Part shown: positions 1 through 6,269 of the stretch, in pieces
Numbering within the stretch: position 1 is the stretch's first letter
Layout of the letters: each line of letters starts with the position of its first letter
Source of the DNA: an uncultured Eubacterium sp.
GTDB lineage: Bacteria; Bacillota; Clostridia; Peptostreptococcales; Anaerovoracaceae
DNA: 15,139 bases
Direction of reading: 5' to 3'
NCBI GenBank assembly: GCA_937966095.1
Contig: CALCKF010000011.1
Span: forward strand, 1-15,139
Made by a program: the position numbers and the translations under genes
Notes under the pieces: model-generated
Database searches by the model: none
Seen by the model: only the letters and a program-made list of their open reading frames with translations
Told to the model about the DNA's origin: nothing

Positions 1-17
1 CAAACAGTAAAAATGGA

Positions 18-62
18 AAGGAGAGTATGATTTAGCTTCTAATTAATCATACAAGTAAAAAT
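18..62 (+). promoter_or_regulatory. Inverted repeat between SD and TetR start
   Basis: An AAGGAG Shine-Dalgarno lies at 18-23, and the first ATG after it (27-29) runs only Met-Ile-stop (TAG at 33-35) in the same frame as the TetR gene. Between the SD and the TetR ATG at 63 is a perfect 8-bp inverted repeat: GTATGATT at 25-32 and AATCATAC at 45-52. As RNA it would form a hairpin leaving about 11 nt between the SD and ATG 63. As DNA it could be a TetR-type operator. The repeat is visible; both roles are inferred. Confidence 0.45.
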
Positions 63-710
63 ATGAAAGCAAAAAAAACTAAAAATAGAATACTGGACAC
101 ATCCGTAAAATTATTTAATGAGAAGAAAGCATCAAATGTGAGCACTGTGCAGATCTCTGCCGCCATGGGCATAAGTCCGGGCAACCTGTATTATTACTAT
201 GCAAACAAGGAGGAGGTAATAAGGTGTATATGGACGGAGCTTATGACTCTTGACCTGGAAGATGTACTGGAAAAAAGCAGGATGACAGAGAATGCCGGAG
301 AACTGCTAGACAGTTTCAGAAGATGTATGGAATATTGCATGAAGTACAGGTTCTTTTATACGGAAATGGCGACTCTGTTTGCCAATGACAGAACGCTTGT
401 GGATCTTTACAACGAAAAAGAAACCGGGATAAGTGATGCTTTTACTGAAATATATGAGAGATTAAAGGAGCGGGGGATGATGATCGAAAAGGACAGAAAT
501 GAACTTTCGATAATTATCGATAACGGCATGAAGCTTTTTATAGGGATCGTCGCATATTGTGACAAATTCTGCGCAGGAAAATCGGGAAATGAAGATTTCA
601 TAAAGGATCTATGGATACGTATGGCGATATATATAAAGCCATTGTTCACATCCGAAATGGATGCGGAAATGGATAAGGAAATGCACAGGAGAGGCATAGC
701 GATAAAATAA
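63..710 (+). CDS. TetR/AcrR-family transcriptional regulator
   Basis: This is a 215-aa protein with a typical TetR N-terminal DNA-binding domain (about residues 7-55). The helix-turn-helix lies near residues 27-46 and ends in the characteristic NLYYYYANKEEV recognition-helix segment. The rest is a helical, poorly conserved ligand-binding and dimerisation domain, and the total length is normal for the family. Such proteins usually repress a neighbouring or divergent gene and release DNA on binding a small ligand. The ligand cannot be told from the sequence. ATG 63 is chosen because a TAG at 33-35 closes the frame upstream. No good SD lies directly before it, only the one at 18-23 (see the inverted repeat entry). 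The target could be a gene left of the window or the ferritin-like gene downstream, which has a dyad containing the same CATAC/GTATG words at 766-782. Confidence 0.9.
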   Translation: MKAKKTKNRILDTSVKLFNEKKASNVSTVQISAAMGISPGNLYYYYANKEEVIRCIWTELMTLDLEDVLEKSRMTENAGELLDSFRRCMEYCMKYRFFYTEMATLFANDRTLVDLYNEKETGISDAFTEIYERLKERGMMIEKDRNELSIIIDNGMKLFIGIVAYCDKFCAGKSGNEDFIKDLWIRMAIYIKPLFTSEMDAEMDKEMHRRGIAIK

Positions 711-765
711 GACTTTTTGTACAGTCCGGAAGCAAAGAAGGAAGAATAAATCCTGCAAAAAAAGG

Positions 766-782
766 CATACTTATATTGTATG
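766..782. promoter_or_regulatory. Candidate operator dyad over a possible -10
   Basis: CATAC (766-770) and GTATG (778-782) form a dyad around a TATATT hexamer (772-777) that resembles a -10 box. No convincing -35 is seen. The half-site words also occur in the inverted repeat before the TetR gene, in the opposite order. The size fits TetR-family operators, but this is a weak inference. Confidence 0.25.
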
Positions 783-819
783 TAGTATTCCAGTAAATGT
801 GAAGGAGCTGAGAAAAAGT

Positions 820-1254
820 ATGATAGAACAGGATACTGTAAGACTTCTGAGAGAATGCGATGCCGGAATAAAGATGGGAGTTTCTTCTATAGATGATGTG
901 ATCGGCTATGTCAGCAGCGACGAACTCAGGACGTCACTTAGGGATTGCCGAGAAGGCCATGTAAAGCTGGGAAGGGAAATACGATCTCTTCTTGACAGTT
1001 ATCAGGATACCGGTAAAGATCCCAATATGATGGCCAAGGGTATGTCATGGATGAAGACCAATGCAAAGCTGGTTATGGACGAATCAGACGGAACAATAGC
1101 GGATCTTATGACGGACGGATGCAATATGGGAGTGAAAAGCCTGAGTAAATATCTCAATCAGTACAAAGCTGCTGATGAGAGGTCTAAAGACATAACAAAG
1201 GAGCTCATAGGACTGGAGGAAGACCTGGTCGCAGATGTGAGAAGATTTTTATAG
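820..1254 (+). CDS. Small ferritin-like (DUF2383-type) helical protein
   Basis: The product is a 144-aa, all-helical, soluble protein with no signal peptide or membrane segment. The pattern of four long amphipathic helices and family-like segments (RLLRECDAGIKMG near the N-terminus, TDGCNMGVKSLSKYLNQY near the C-terminus) resembles the small ferritin-like/DUF2383 proteins of Clostridia and Bacilli, whose function is unclear. I see no complete di-iron EXXH set, so metal binding is not claimed. The start is placed at ATG 820, with the GAAGGAG SD at 801-807. An in-frame GTG at 799 would place this SD inside the gene. It lies 109 bp after the TetR gene. It ends 15 nt before a long hairpin that overlaps the ribosome binding site of the next gene. 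Confidence 0.65.
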   Translation: MIEQDTVRLLRECDAGIKMGVSSIDDVIGYVSSDELRTSLRDCREGHVKLGREIRSLLDSYQDTGKDPNMMAKGMSWMKTNAKLVMDESDGTIADLMTDGCNMGVKSLSKYLNQYKAADERSKDITKELIGLEEDLVADVRRFL

Positions 1255-1268
1255 GACGGAACATTTGT

Positions 1269-1324
1269 AAAACCTTCTTTTTCATTTGATGTATGCATAC
1301 ATTAAATGAGAAGGGAGGTTTTTT
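1269..1324 (+). terminator. Terminator-like hairpin that contains the next gene's SD
   Basis: Positions 1269-1295 pair with 1296-1322 along the whole length (i pairs with 2591-i). There are 23 Watson-Crick and 4 G-U pairs, less about two pairs lost to the terminal loop. The stem is followed by six T (1319-1324), as in an intrinsic terminator. The 3' arm carries the AAGGGAGG Shine-Dalgarno (1311-1318) of the carboxypeptidase gene, whose GTG start is at 1326. The same element can therefore end transcription and hide the ribosome binding site. All four non-Watson-Crick pairs are G-U in the plus-strand RNA and would be A-C mismatches in the minus-strand RNA, which argues for selection on the plus-strand transcript. 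Confidence 0.8.
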
Positions 1325-1325
1325 C

Positions 1326-2576
1326 GTGAAAAGAAATCTAAAGAGGTGGGAAAAAGCAGCGGCCGGCGCAGCAGCAGCTCTGATGCTTACCGCATTCGGT
1401 TTTATGGGGATTGAAAAGTTTTCTCCCGAGGAAAGAAGTGTGGATATATTCAGTGAGCCTTCTGCGGCGACAAGCTCTGAACCGGCAGCAGATAGAGGGG
1501 GCGGTCCTGCAATCGATGCAAAAGCGGCAATCCTCATAGACGGAAGCAGTGGAAAAGTACTGTTTGCTAAAAATGAAAAGGAGCATCTGCCTCCTGCATC
1601 CGTAACCAAGGTAATGACTCTGCTCCTGATATTCGAGGGCTGCGAATCAGGACGTATATCATATGATGATGTAGTCACTGTTTCAGAACGTGCGGCCGGT
1701 ATGGGAGGAAGCCAGATGTATATGGAGGCGGGAGAGCAGCATACAGTAGAGGAGCTTCTAAAGGGAGTCATAATGGTGAGTGCCAATGACGGATGTGTGG
1801 CATTGGCGGAACATCTTTGCGGCAGTGTCGAAAGCTTCGTTGAACGGATGAACGAGCGTGCTGCTGAAATGGGTTTAAAGGACAGCCATTTCGTCAATAC
1901 GAACGGTTTACCTGTGGCAAATCATTATTCATGCGCATATGATATAGCGATGATATCAAAAGAACTGATGAGGTTCGATGAATCACATAAATGGTTCACT
2001 ACATGGCAGGAGGATATAGAAGTCGGACTCCCCGGAAAGAAAAGCAAATTTACTCTTACCAACACAAATAAGCTGATAAAGAACTATAGCGGAGCAATAG
2101 GGATAAAGACGGGATTTACCCAGGATGCAGGATACTGCCTTTCAGGAGCGGCACAACGTGATTCTACCAGGATGATAGGTGTAGTGCTGGGATGTAAGAC
2201 CAGTGATATAAGGTTCGGAGAAATGGCGGAGCTTTTGGACTACGGGTTTGCCAATTATGAAACAGTGAAAATAGCCGAAGATGGAGAAAGAATAAAGAAA
2301 GTAGATGTACCTAAGGGAAATGAAGCGAAACTTTATGCCGTTACAGGGCAGGAGATCGGGCTTACTGTAGGTAAAAGTGAAAAGAAGGATGTAAAAAGCA
2401 GAGCGGTGATAGATGAAGAAATAAAACTTCCTTTGAAAAAAGGAGACAGAGTAGGATCTCTCGATATATATGAGGATGATAAAAAGGTGGCGGAATATGA
2501 TCTGTTGTCTGACAGAAATGTAGAAAAGGCCGATTATATTACTACATATATTCGTATGATAAAAAAACTGATATGA
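1326..2576 (+). CDS. D-alanyl-D-alanine carboxypeptidase (PBP5/DacF-like, S11)
   Basis: This 416-aa serine-type DD-carboxypeptidase removes the terminal D-Ala from peptidoglycan pentapeptides on the outer face of the membrane. All three active-site motifs are present: SVTK at residues 92-95 (nucleophile Ser92), SAN at 152-154 and KTG at 261-263. The N-terminus is basic with a hydrophobic stretch at about 10-29 (signal or anchor), followed by a low-complexity linker. The region after about 310 fits the PBP5 C-terminal beta domain. The C-terminal end (YITTYIRMIKKLI) is an amphipathic helix of the type that anchors these enzymes to the membrane. The start is GTG 1326, 7 nt after the AAGGGAGG SD; an in-frame ATG at 1293 lies inside the hairpin and lacks an SD. 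The SD is buried in the 1269-1324 hairpin, so expression is probably conditional. The DUF3343-like gene follows after 23 nt. Confidence 0.92.
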   Translation: MKRNLKRWEKAAAGAAAALMLTAFGFMGIEKFSPEERSVDIFSEPSAATSSEPAADRGGGPAIDAKAAILIDGSSGKVLFAKNEKEHLPPASVTKVMTLLLIFEGCESGRISYDDVVTVSERAAGMGGSQMYMEAGEQHTVEELLKGVIMVSANDGCVALAEHLCGSVESFVERMNERAAEMGLKDSHFVNTNGLPVANHYSCAYDIAMISKELMRFDESHKWFTTWQEDIEVGLPGKKSKFTLTNTNKLIKNYSGAIGIKTGFTQDAGYCLSGAAQRDSTRMIGVVLGCKTSDIRFGEMAELLDYGFANYETVKIAEDGERIKKVDVPKGNEAKLYAVTGQEIGLTVGKSEKKDVKSRAVIDEEIKLPLKKGDRVGSLDIYEDDKKVAEYDLLSDRNVEKADYITTYIRMIKKLI

Positions 2577-2585
2577 GTTGCAGAT

Positions 2586-2599
2586 AGGAGGATCCTCCT
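2586..2599 (+). promoter_or_regulatory. Self-complementary Shine-Dalgarno
   Basis: AGGAGGATCCTCCT is a perfect 14-nt palindrome whose left half is the SD of the next gene (TTG start at 2600). As RNA it can fold into a 5-bp hairpin with a GATC loop that covers the SD. This suggests low or controlled translation and may favour coupling to the upstream carboxypeptidase gene. Confidence 0.6.
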
Positions 2600-2830
2600 T
2601 TGAATAAAAGAAACTGTTACCTTTTTTTCTCCGGTTACTATGCTGTTTCGGCTGCTTCCATGGTGCTGAACAGATACAATATAGACAACAGGATCGTAAG
2701 AGCACCTGTATATATAAGAGGCGGATGCAGCTTCGCACTGCTGATAGATGCTGCAGATGAGGAACAGTGCTGTGCAGTACTGCAGAGAGAGAAGGTAAAC
2801 ATAGAGAAAAAAGCTTATGTATCAGTCTGA
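2600..2830 (+). CDS. DUF3343-like small protein (putative Se/S carrier-like)
   Basis: This is a 76-aa protein. Its pattern matches DUF3343 proteins: a hydrophobic N-terminal strand with a small-residue turn (CYLFFSGYYAVSAASMVLNR), a second strand, and a Cys-containing GGCSFALLIDA segment near residues 41-51. The family is often described as putative selenium or sulfur carriers, but its role is not established. Cysteines at residues 6, 43, 56 and 57 are visible. The start is TTG 2600, with AGGAGG at 2586-2591 giving normal spacing. It follows the carboxypeptidase gene by 23 nt, is probably co-transcribed with it, and is closed by the terminator at 2845-2884. No selenium-metabolism gene is seen nearby. 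Confidence 0.65.
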   Translation: MNKRNCYLFFSGYYAVSAASMVLNRYNIDNRIVRAPVYIRGGCSFALLIDAADEEQCCAVLQREKVNIEKKAYVSV

Positions 2831-2844
2831 GCCTGATATTATAT

Positions 2845-2884
2845 GAAATGTCCGGGGGCATATATATTGTTTCCGGACATTTTC
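2845..2884 (+). terminator. Rho-independent terminator
   Basis: The stem 2846-2855 (AAATGTCCGG) pairs with 2873-2882, with a 17-nt loop, and is followed by a short T run. It closes the carboxypeptidase/DUF3343 unit. Confidence 0.7.
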
Positions 2885-2980
2885 TGTGCTATATATGGTG
2901 TTGTAAGACTGTAAAAAAATAATTTTTGATAATTAACGGTTTTATAGGAAAAATAAATAAAAACAACAAACTTCAAAACT

Positions 2981-3019
2981 ACTACAAACGTTGACATTTC
3001 AACGTTTGTAGTGTATAAT
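2981..3019 (+). promoter_or_regulatory. Consensus promoter inside a 14-bp inverted-repeat operator
   Basis: TTGACA (2991-2996) and TATAAT (3014-3019) are separated by exactly 17 bp, a full consensus SigA-type promoter. A perfect inverted repeat overlaps the -35 and spacer: ACTACAAACGTTGA (2981-2994) and TCAACGTTTGTAGT (2999-3012), with a 4-bp centre. A protein bound here would block RNA polymerase, so repression is the simple reading. The outer CTACA/TGTAG words recall BlaI/MecI/CopY operators, but the arm spacing is longer than theirs. Upstream DNA is A/T-rich, as in UP elements. Transcription would start near 3026. Confidence 0.85.
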
Positions 3020-3086
3020 CCATATGTATTTCAGATTAAATTTCCGTAAAAATACAAGAAAAAATATAGTAGACAAGGAGGTAATT

Positions 3087-5339
3087 ATGTCAACAAACTT
3101 TTTCGCAAAAATCAAGCGACCCGTCGCAATGATCATCGTATCGATCATGTTCATGACGATTTTTGCTGTCCTTCCAATGACGGATTACGGAAAGGCATAC
3201 GGCGTCGGAGAGACGGCGCAGGTAACTACGGACGTACTCAATGTAAGGTCCGGAGCCGGCACAAACTACTCCAAGATAGGTTCTCTCACTAAAGGAAAGA
3301 CATTTGTAGTTACGGGAACTGCCAAGGACTCGTCGGGAGTCACCTGGTACAAGTTCAGCTATGGATCGAGGACAGGCTATGTGTCATCACAGTACGTTAA
3401 CATAAAAAATGTTACGGTAACTTCCGTATCTAATACAAAAGGGACAGTCAGCGCAGACGGAGCAACATTGTATGTAAGGACAGGCCCCGGGACAAGCTAC
3501 AGTAAGCTTGGATATCTTGCAGACGGCAAGACCTTCACAATAAAAGGCAAGGCTCAGGACTATTCCGGAGTATGGTGGTATACACTGGACTTCAATGGCA
3601 AGACCGGATATGTGTCTTCCAAATTTGTCAAGACAACAACCACATCTACAGGAGTTACAGAAGTGACCGGCACGACAGGGACTGTAGATGCTGACGGAGC
3701 TACACTGTACGTAAGGACAGGTCCCGGGACAAGCTACAGTAAACTCGGGTATCTTGCAGACGGCAAGACTTTCACAATAACGGGAAAAGCTCAGGACAGC
3801 GCAGGTACATGGTGGTACAGGACAACGTACAACGGTAAGACAGGATATCTGTGTTCTACCTTTGTAAAGACAAAGACATCATCGGGAACGGTAGAAACGA
3901 CTCAGAACGATACCGGTACTGTCGATGTGGGTTCCAGTGTCCTCAATGTAAGAAAGGGACCAGGAACAAGCTATGGAGTTATAGGCACACTGAAAAACGG
4001 TGTCAGCATCAGTATAGCGGCAAGTGCAAAAGACAGCTCCGGAACAGTGTGGTACAAGATAACATATAACGGTACATACGGATATGTTTCGTCTGATTAT
4101 GTCAAAGTCACCGAAAAAAGCGACAGCGATACGTCAGATAACGGTAATAAGGATGAGAACATCACCAGCGAGCCGGTAACATTCCAGATGGGTACGGTCA
4201 CAGCTGATGCGGGACTTAATGTCAGAAAAGGACCGGGCACTAATTACAGCAGAATAACCACTATAATCAAAGGCACTGCCGTTACAATAACGGGGTCTGC
4301 CAAGGACAGTTCCGGAAAGGTGTGGTATACATATCAGTACAGTTCATCCCAGACAGGATATATATGCTCTGATTATGTTAATGTAAAGACGGTTACGTCC
4401 GACAGCGACTTCGAGTCATATATGACGTCCCAGGGATTCCCTGAAAGCTACAAGCCTGCATTGAGAGTCCTCCATGCAAGTCATCCTCAGTGGATATTCA
4501 AGGCATATAAGACAGGATACAGCTGGGCTGATGCCATAGCAAGAGAGACATCGGATGTGGATATCAACCTTGTAAGCTCATCATCACCGGTATCATACAG
4601 GTCTACAGAGCCGGGATCATATAATTCTTCAACAAAAACATGGACCAAGTTTGACGGAAGCTGGTATGCGGCAAGCGAAACCGTGATAGAATATTATATG
4701 GATCCGAGAAACTTCCTCACGGAAAGCGGAATATATCAGTTCATGACACATACATATGACAGCGGATCTCAGAGTGACAGCACAGTGGCCTCGGTCATAA
4801 GCGGATCATTCATGCAGAATGCGAATCCGGGAGGGGGCTACAGCTCGTATTCATCATTGATCAATGCGGCCGGCAAGAATCTCGGTGTAAATCCTAACGT
4901 CCTTGCTGCAATGATAATACAGGAGCAGGGATGGAGCGGCAGCAGCCTCGTATCAGGAAAATATCCGGGATATGTAGGGTATTATAATTTCTTCAATGTG
5001 GGAGCCTATACAACCGCAACGATGAATGCTATACAGAAAGGTCTGTCATATGCAAAGGATAAAGGCTGGAATACCCCTTATAAATCCATACTGGGAGGCG
5101 CTCAGTTCTATGCCGACGATTATGTGGGCAACAATCAGGATTCATACTATACCAAGAAGTTCAACATAAAGAACGGACTCAGTAAGGTAGGTACTCATCA
5201 GTATATGACAAATGTTGCGGGAGCTGCCAGCGAGGGAAGTATAGTGAAGAGAGCATACAGCGGCAATGATAATTATCCTGTTGTATTCGAGATCCCTGTT
5301 TACAGCAGTATGCCTGCTTCGGCATGTTGTCTTCCGTAA
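3087..5339 (+). CDS. N-acetylglucosaminidase (GH73-type) with five SH3b repeats
   Basis: This 750-aa secreted autolysin should cleave the GlcNAc-MurNAc backbone of peptidoglycan. A basic N-terminus and hydrophobic stretch (about residues 9-32) form a signal peptide. Five SH3b wall-binding repeats follow at about 41-107, 118-181, 197-262, 276-341 and 369-433, each with a (Y/L)NVRxGxGTxY or YVRTGPGTSY core. The catalytic region (about 437-741) begins with MTSQGFPESYKPAL and has the signature MIIQEQGWSG, with Glu613 the likely catalytic acid, and a YYNFFNVGA segment typical of LytD-like enzymes. The start is ATG 3087 with AAGGAGGT at 3075-3082. The in-frame ATG at 3024 lies at about the transcription start of the 2991-3019 promoter and cannot be used from it. 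Repeats 2 and 3 are nearly identical at DNA level. The cohesin-like gene follows after 30 nt with no terminator between. Confidence 0.92.
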   Translation: MSTNFFAKIKRPVAMIIVSIMFMTIFAVLPMTDYGKAYGVGETAQVTTDVLNVRSGAGTNYSKIGSLTKGKTFVVTGTAKDSSGVTWYKFSYGSRTGYVSSQYVNIKNVTVTSVSNTKGTVSADGATLYVRTGPGTSYSKLGYLADGKTFTIKGKAQDYSGVWWYTLDFNGKTGYVSSKFVKTTTTSTGVTEVTGTTGTVDADGATLYVRTGPGTSYSKLGYLADGKTFTITGKAQDSAGTWWYRTTYNGKTGYLCSTFVKTKTSSGTVETTQNDTGTVDVGSSVLNVRKGPGTSYGVIGTLKNGVSISIAASAKDSSGTVWYKITYNGTYGYVSSDYVKVTEKSDSDTSDNGNKDENITSEPVTFQMGTVTADAGLNVRKGPGTNYSRITTIIKGTAVTITGSAKDSSGKVWYTYQYSSSQTGYICSDYVNVKTVTSDSDFESYMTSQGFPESYKPALRVLHASHPQWIFKAYKTGYSWADAIARETSDVDINLVSSSSPVSYRSTEPGSYNSSTKTWTKFDGSWYAASETVIEYYMDPRNFLTESGIYQFMTHTYDSGSQSDSTVASVISGSFMQNANPGGGYSSYSSLINAAGKNLGVNPNVLAAMIIQEQGWSGSSLVSGKYPGYVGYYNFFNVGAYTTATMNAIQKGLSYAKDKGWNTPYKSILGGAQFYADDYVGNNQDSYYTKKFNIKNGLSKVGTHQYMTNVAGAASEGSIVKRAYSGNDNYPVVFEIPVYSSMPASACCLP
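3441..3797 (+). repeat. Recent tandem duplication of an SH3b module
   Basis: Segments 3441-3560 and 3678-3797 align without gaps at an offset of 237 bp (79 codons) and are nearly identical in DNA, including silent positions. The other three SH3b repeats are clearly more diverged. This indicates a recent in-frame duplication or gene conversion of one wall-binding repeat. Confidence 0.8.
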
Positions 5340-5369
5340 AATGATCTCAGAAGTCCAAGGAGAATGGAA

Positions 5370-6179
5370 ATGACATATTGCAGAGAAAATGACTCGTTTG
5401 TTGAAAAAATTTTGAGAAAGCTGATAGCTGTTGTGGTAGTACTGGCACTGGCGATACCGGTAATATCACCTGAAGTGTTTGCAGCATCATCGGTAGTGAT
5501 AAGCGGAGGAGATAATGTAAAGGGAGGAGACACCTTCACTGTTGCCGTGACCTTCAGCGGCGGCAATATAGGGCGCGTTGACGCCCATCTCACGTATGAT
5601 ACCGACAAGCTGACATATCTGTCAGGAGGCAGCAGCACCGGGAATTCCGGATATGTGCAGCTTAAGATGGGAGGCACCGACGGGAGTGTGACCTTTAATC
5701 TGGAATTTCAGGCAATATCAGAAGGAAGCACTACTCTGGAGGTGAAAACAAGGGAAATGTATGATACGGATGAATCGTACATGGATGAGACACCTTCAGC
5801 ATCAAAGACCATATCTATATCGGGAAGTGCAGCTCAGGATCAGATAATAGAGCAGACATCATCGCCTGATCAGCCGGTGGAGGAGACTGAGCTGATAGGA
5901 GTGGATGAGAAAGATGATGATAGTGAAGGAACGACAAATATAAATATTATACTGCTTGCTATAGCTGTGGTACTTCTGATCCTGATAATAATAACAGCTG
6001 TTGCTCTTTCCAGGAAGAAAAGGCACAGCGTGAAAAATATTATTCCTGACAATGAAACAGAGTATGAAAAAGCTGATGAAAGCAGAAGAGAAAAGCAGAA
6101 AGCTGTCAGACGGCGTGCCAGTGAGGACACAGAATTATGGGAAGACTGGAAAGGCATAGATGATGATGACAGGATATGA
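5370..6179 (+). CDS. Membrane-anchored protein with one cohesin-like domain
   Basis: This 269-aa protein has a signal peptide (about residues 1-39, likely cleaved near VFA-AS) and an extracellular beta-rich domain (about 40-154). That domain has the cohesin-type pattern GGDTFTVAVTF, a central LTYDTDKLTYLSG and a later VTFNLEFQA strand. An acidic linker, one transmembrane helix (about 191-214) and a charged cytoplasmic tail of about 55 residues follow. Cohesins bind dockerins in cellulosomes, but single cohesin-like domains also occur on non-cellulosomal surface proteins. No dockerin is visible in this window, so the partner is unknown. Start ATG 5370 is preferred: AAGGAG (5357-5362) is 7 nt away, but only 1 nt from the in-frame ATG at 5364. 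It probably shares an operon with the upstream glucosaminidase and may tether or position it. Confidence 0.8.
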   Translation: MTYCRENDSFVEKILRKLIAVVVVLALAIPVISPEVFAASSVVISGGDNVKGGDTFTVAVTFSGGNIGRVDAHLTYDTDKLTYLSGGSSTGNSGYVQLKMGGTDGSVTFNLEFQAISEGSTTLEVKTREMYDTDESYMDETPSASKTISISGSAAQDQIIEQTSSPDQPVEETELIGVDEKDDDSEGTTNINIILLAIAVVLLILIIITAVALSRKKRHSVKNIIPDNETEYEKADESRREKQKAVRRRASEDTELWEDWKGIDDDDRI

Positions 6180-6214
6180 TAAACTGAAAACGACATTATA
6201 ACCTCTGAAGATTT

Positions 6215-6258
6215 AAAGATCCTTCCATAGTGAGTAAAATCACCATGGAAGGATTTTT
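6215..6258 (+). terminator. Terminator between convergent genes
   Basis: Stem ATCCTTCCAT (6219-6228) pairs with ATGGAAGGAT (6245-6254). The loop contains a further 4-bp stem (6230-6233 with 6240-6243), and TTTT follows at 6255-6258. A run of A on the left side (AAA at 6215-6217) may let it act weakly on the minus strand too, where the esterase gene ends at 6270. Confidence 0.8.
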
Positions 6259-6269
6259 CATGTCATACA

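Noticed and set aside
1293..1325. ATG 1293 as start of the carboxypeptidase
   Set aside because: It lies within the hairpin and has no SD. GTG 1326 has ideal SD spacing and gives a normal basic N-terminus.
1205..1897. Long minus-strand reading frames opposite the plus-strand genes (for example 1205-1897, 2142-2861)
   Set aside because: They lie antisense to clear genes, have low-complexity or Ser/Ile-rich translations, no SD and no recognisable domains.
3024..3086. Upstream ATG 3024 as start of the SH3b glucosaminidase
   Set aside because: It lies 5 nt after the -10 box, at about the transcription start, and has no SD. ATG 3087 has AAGGAGGT and begins a normal signal peptide.
3208..4390. 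CRISPR array or simple DNA repeat
   Set aside because: The repetition is explained by five in-frame SH3b protein domains of about 65 residues, not by short identical repeats with spacers.
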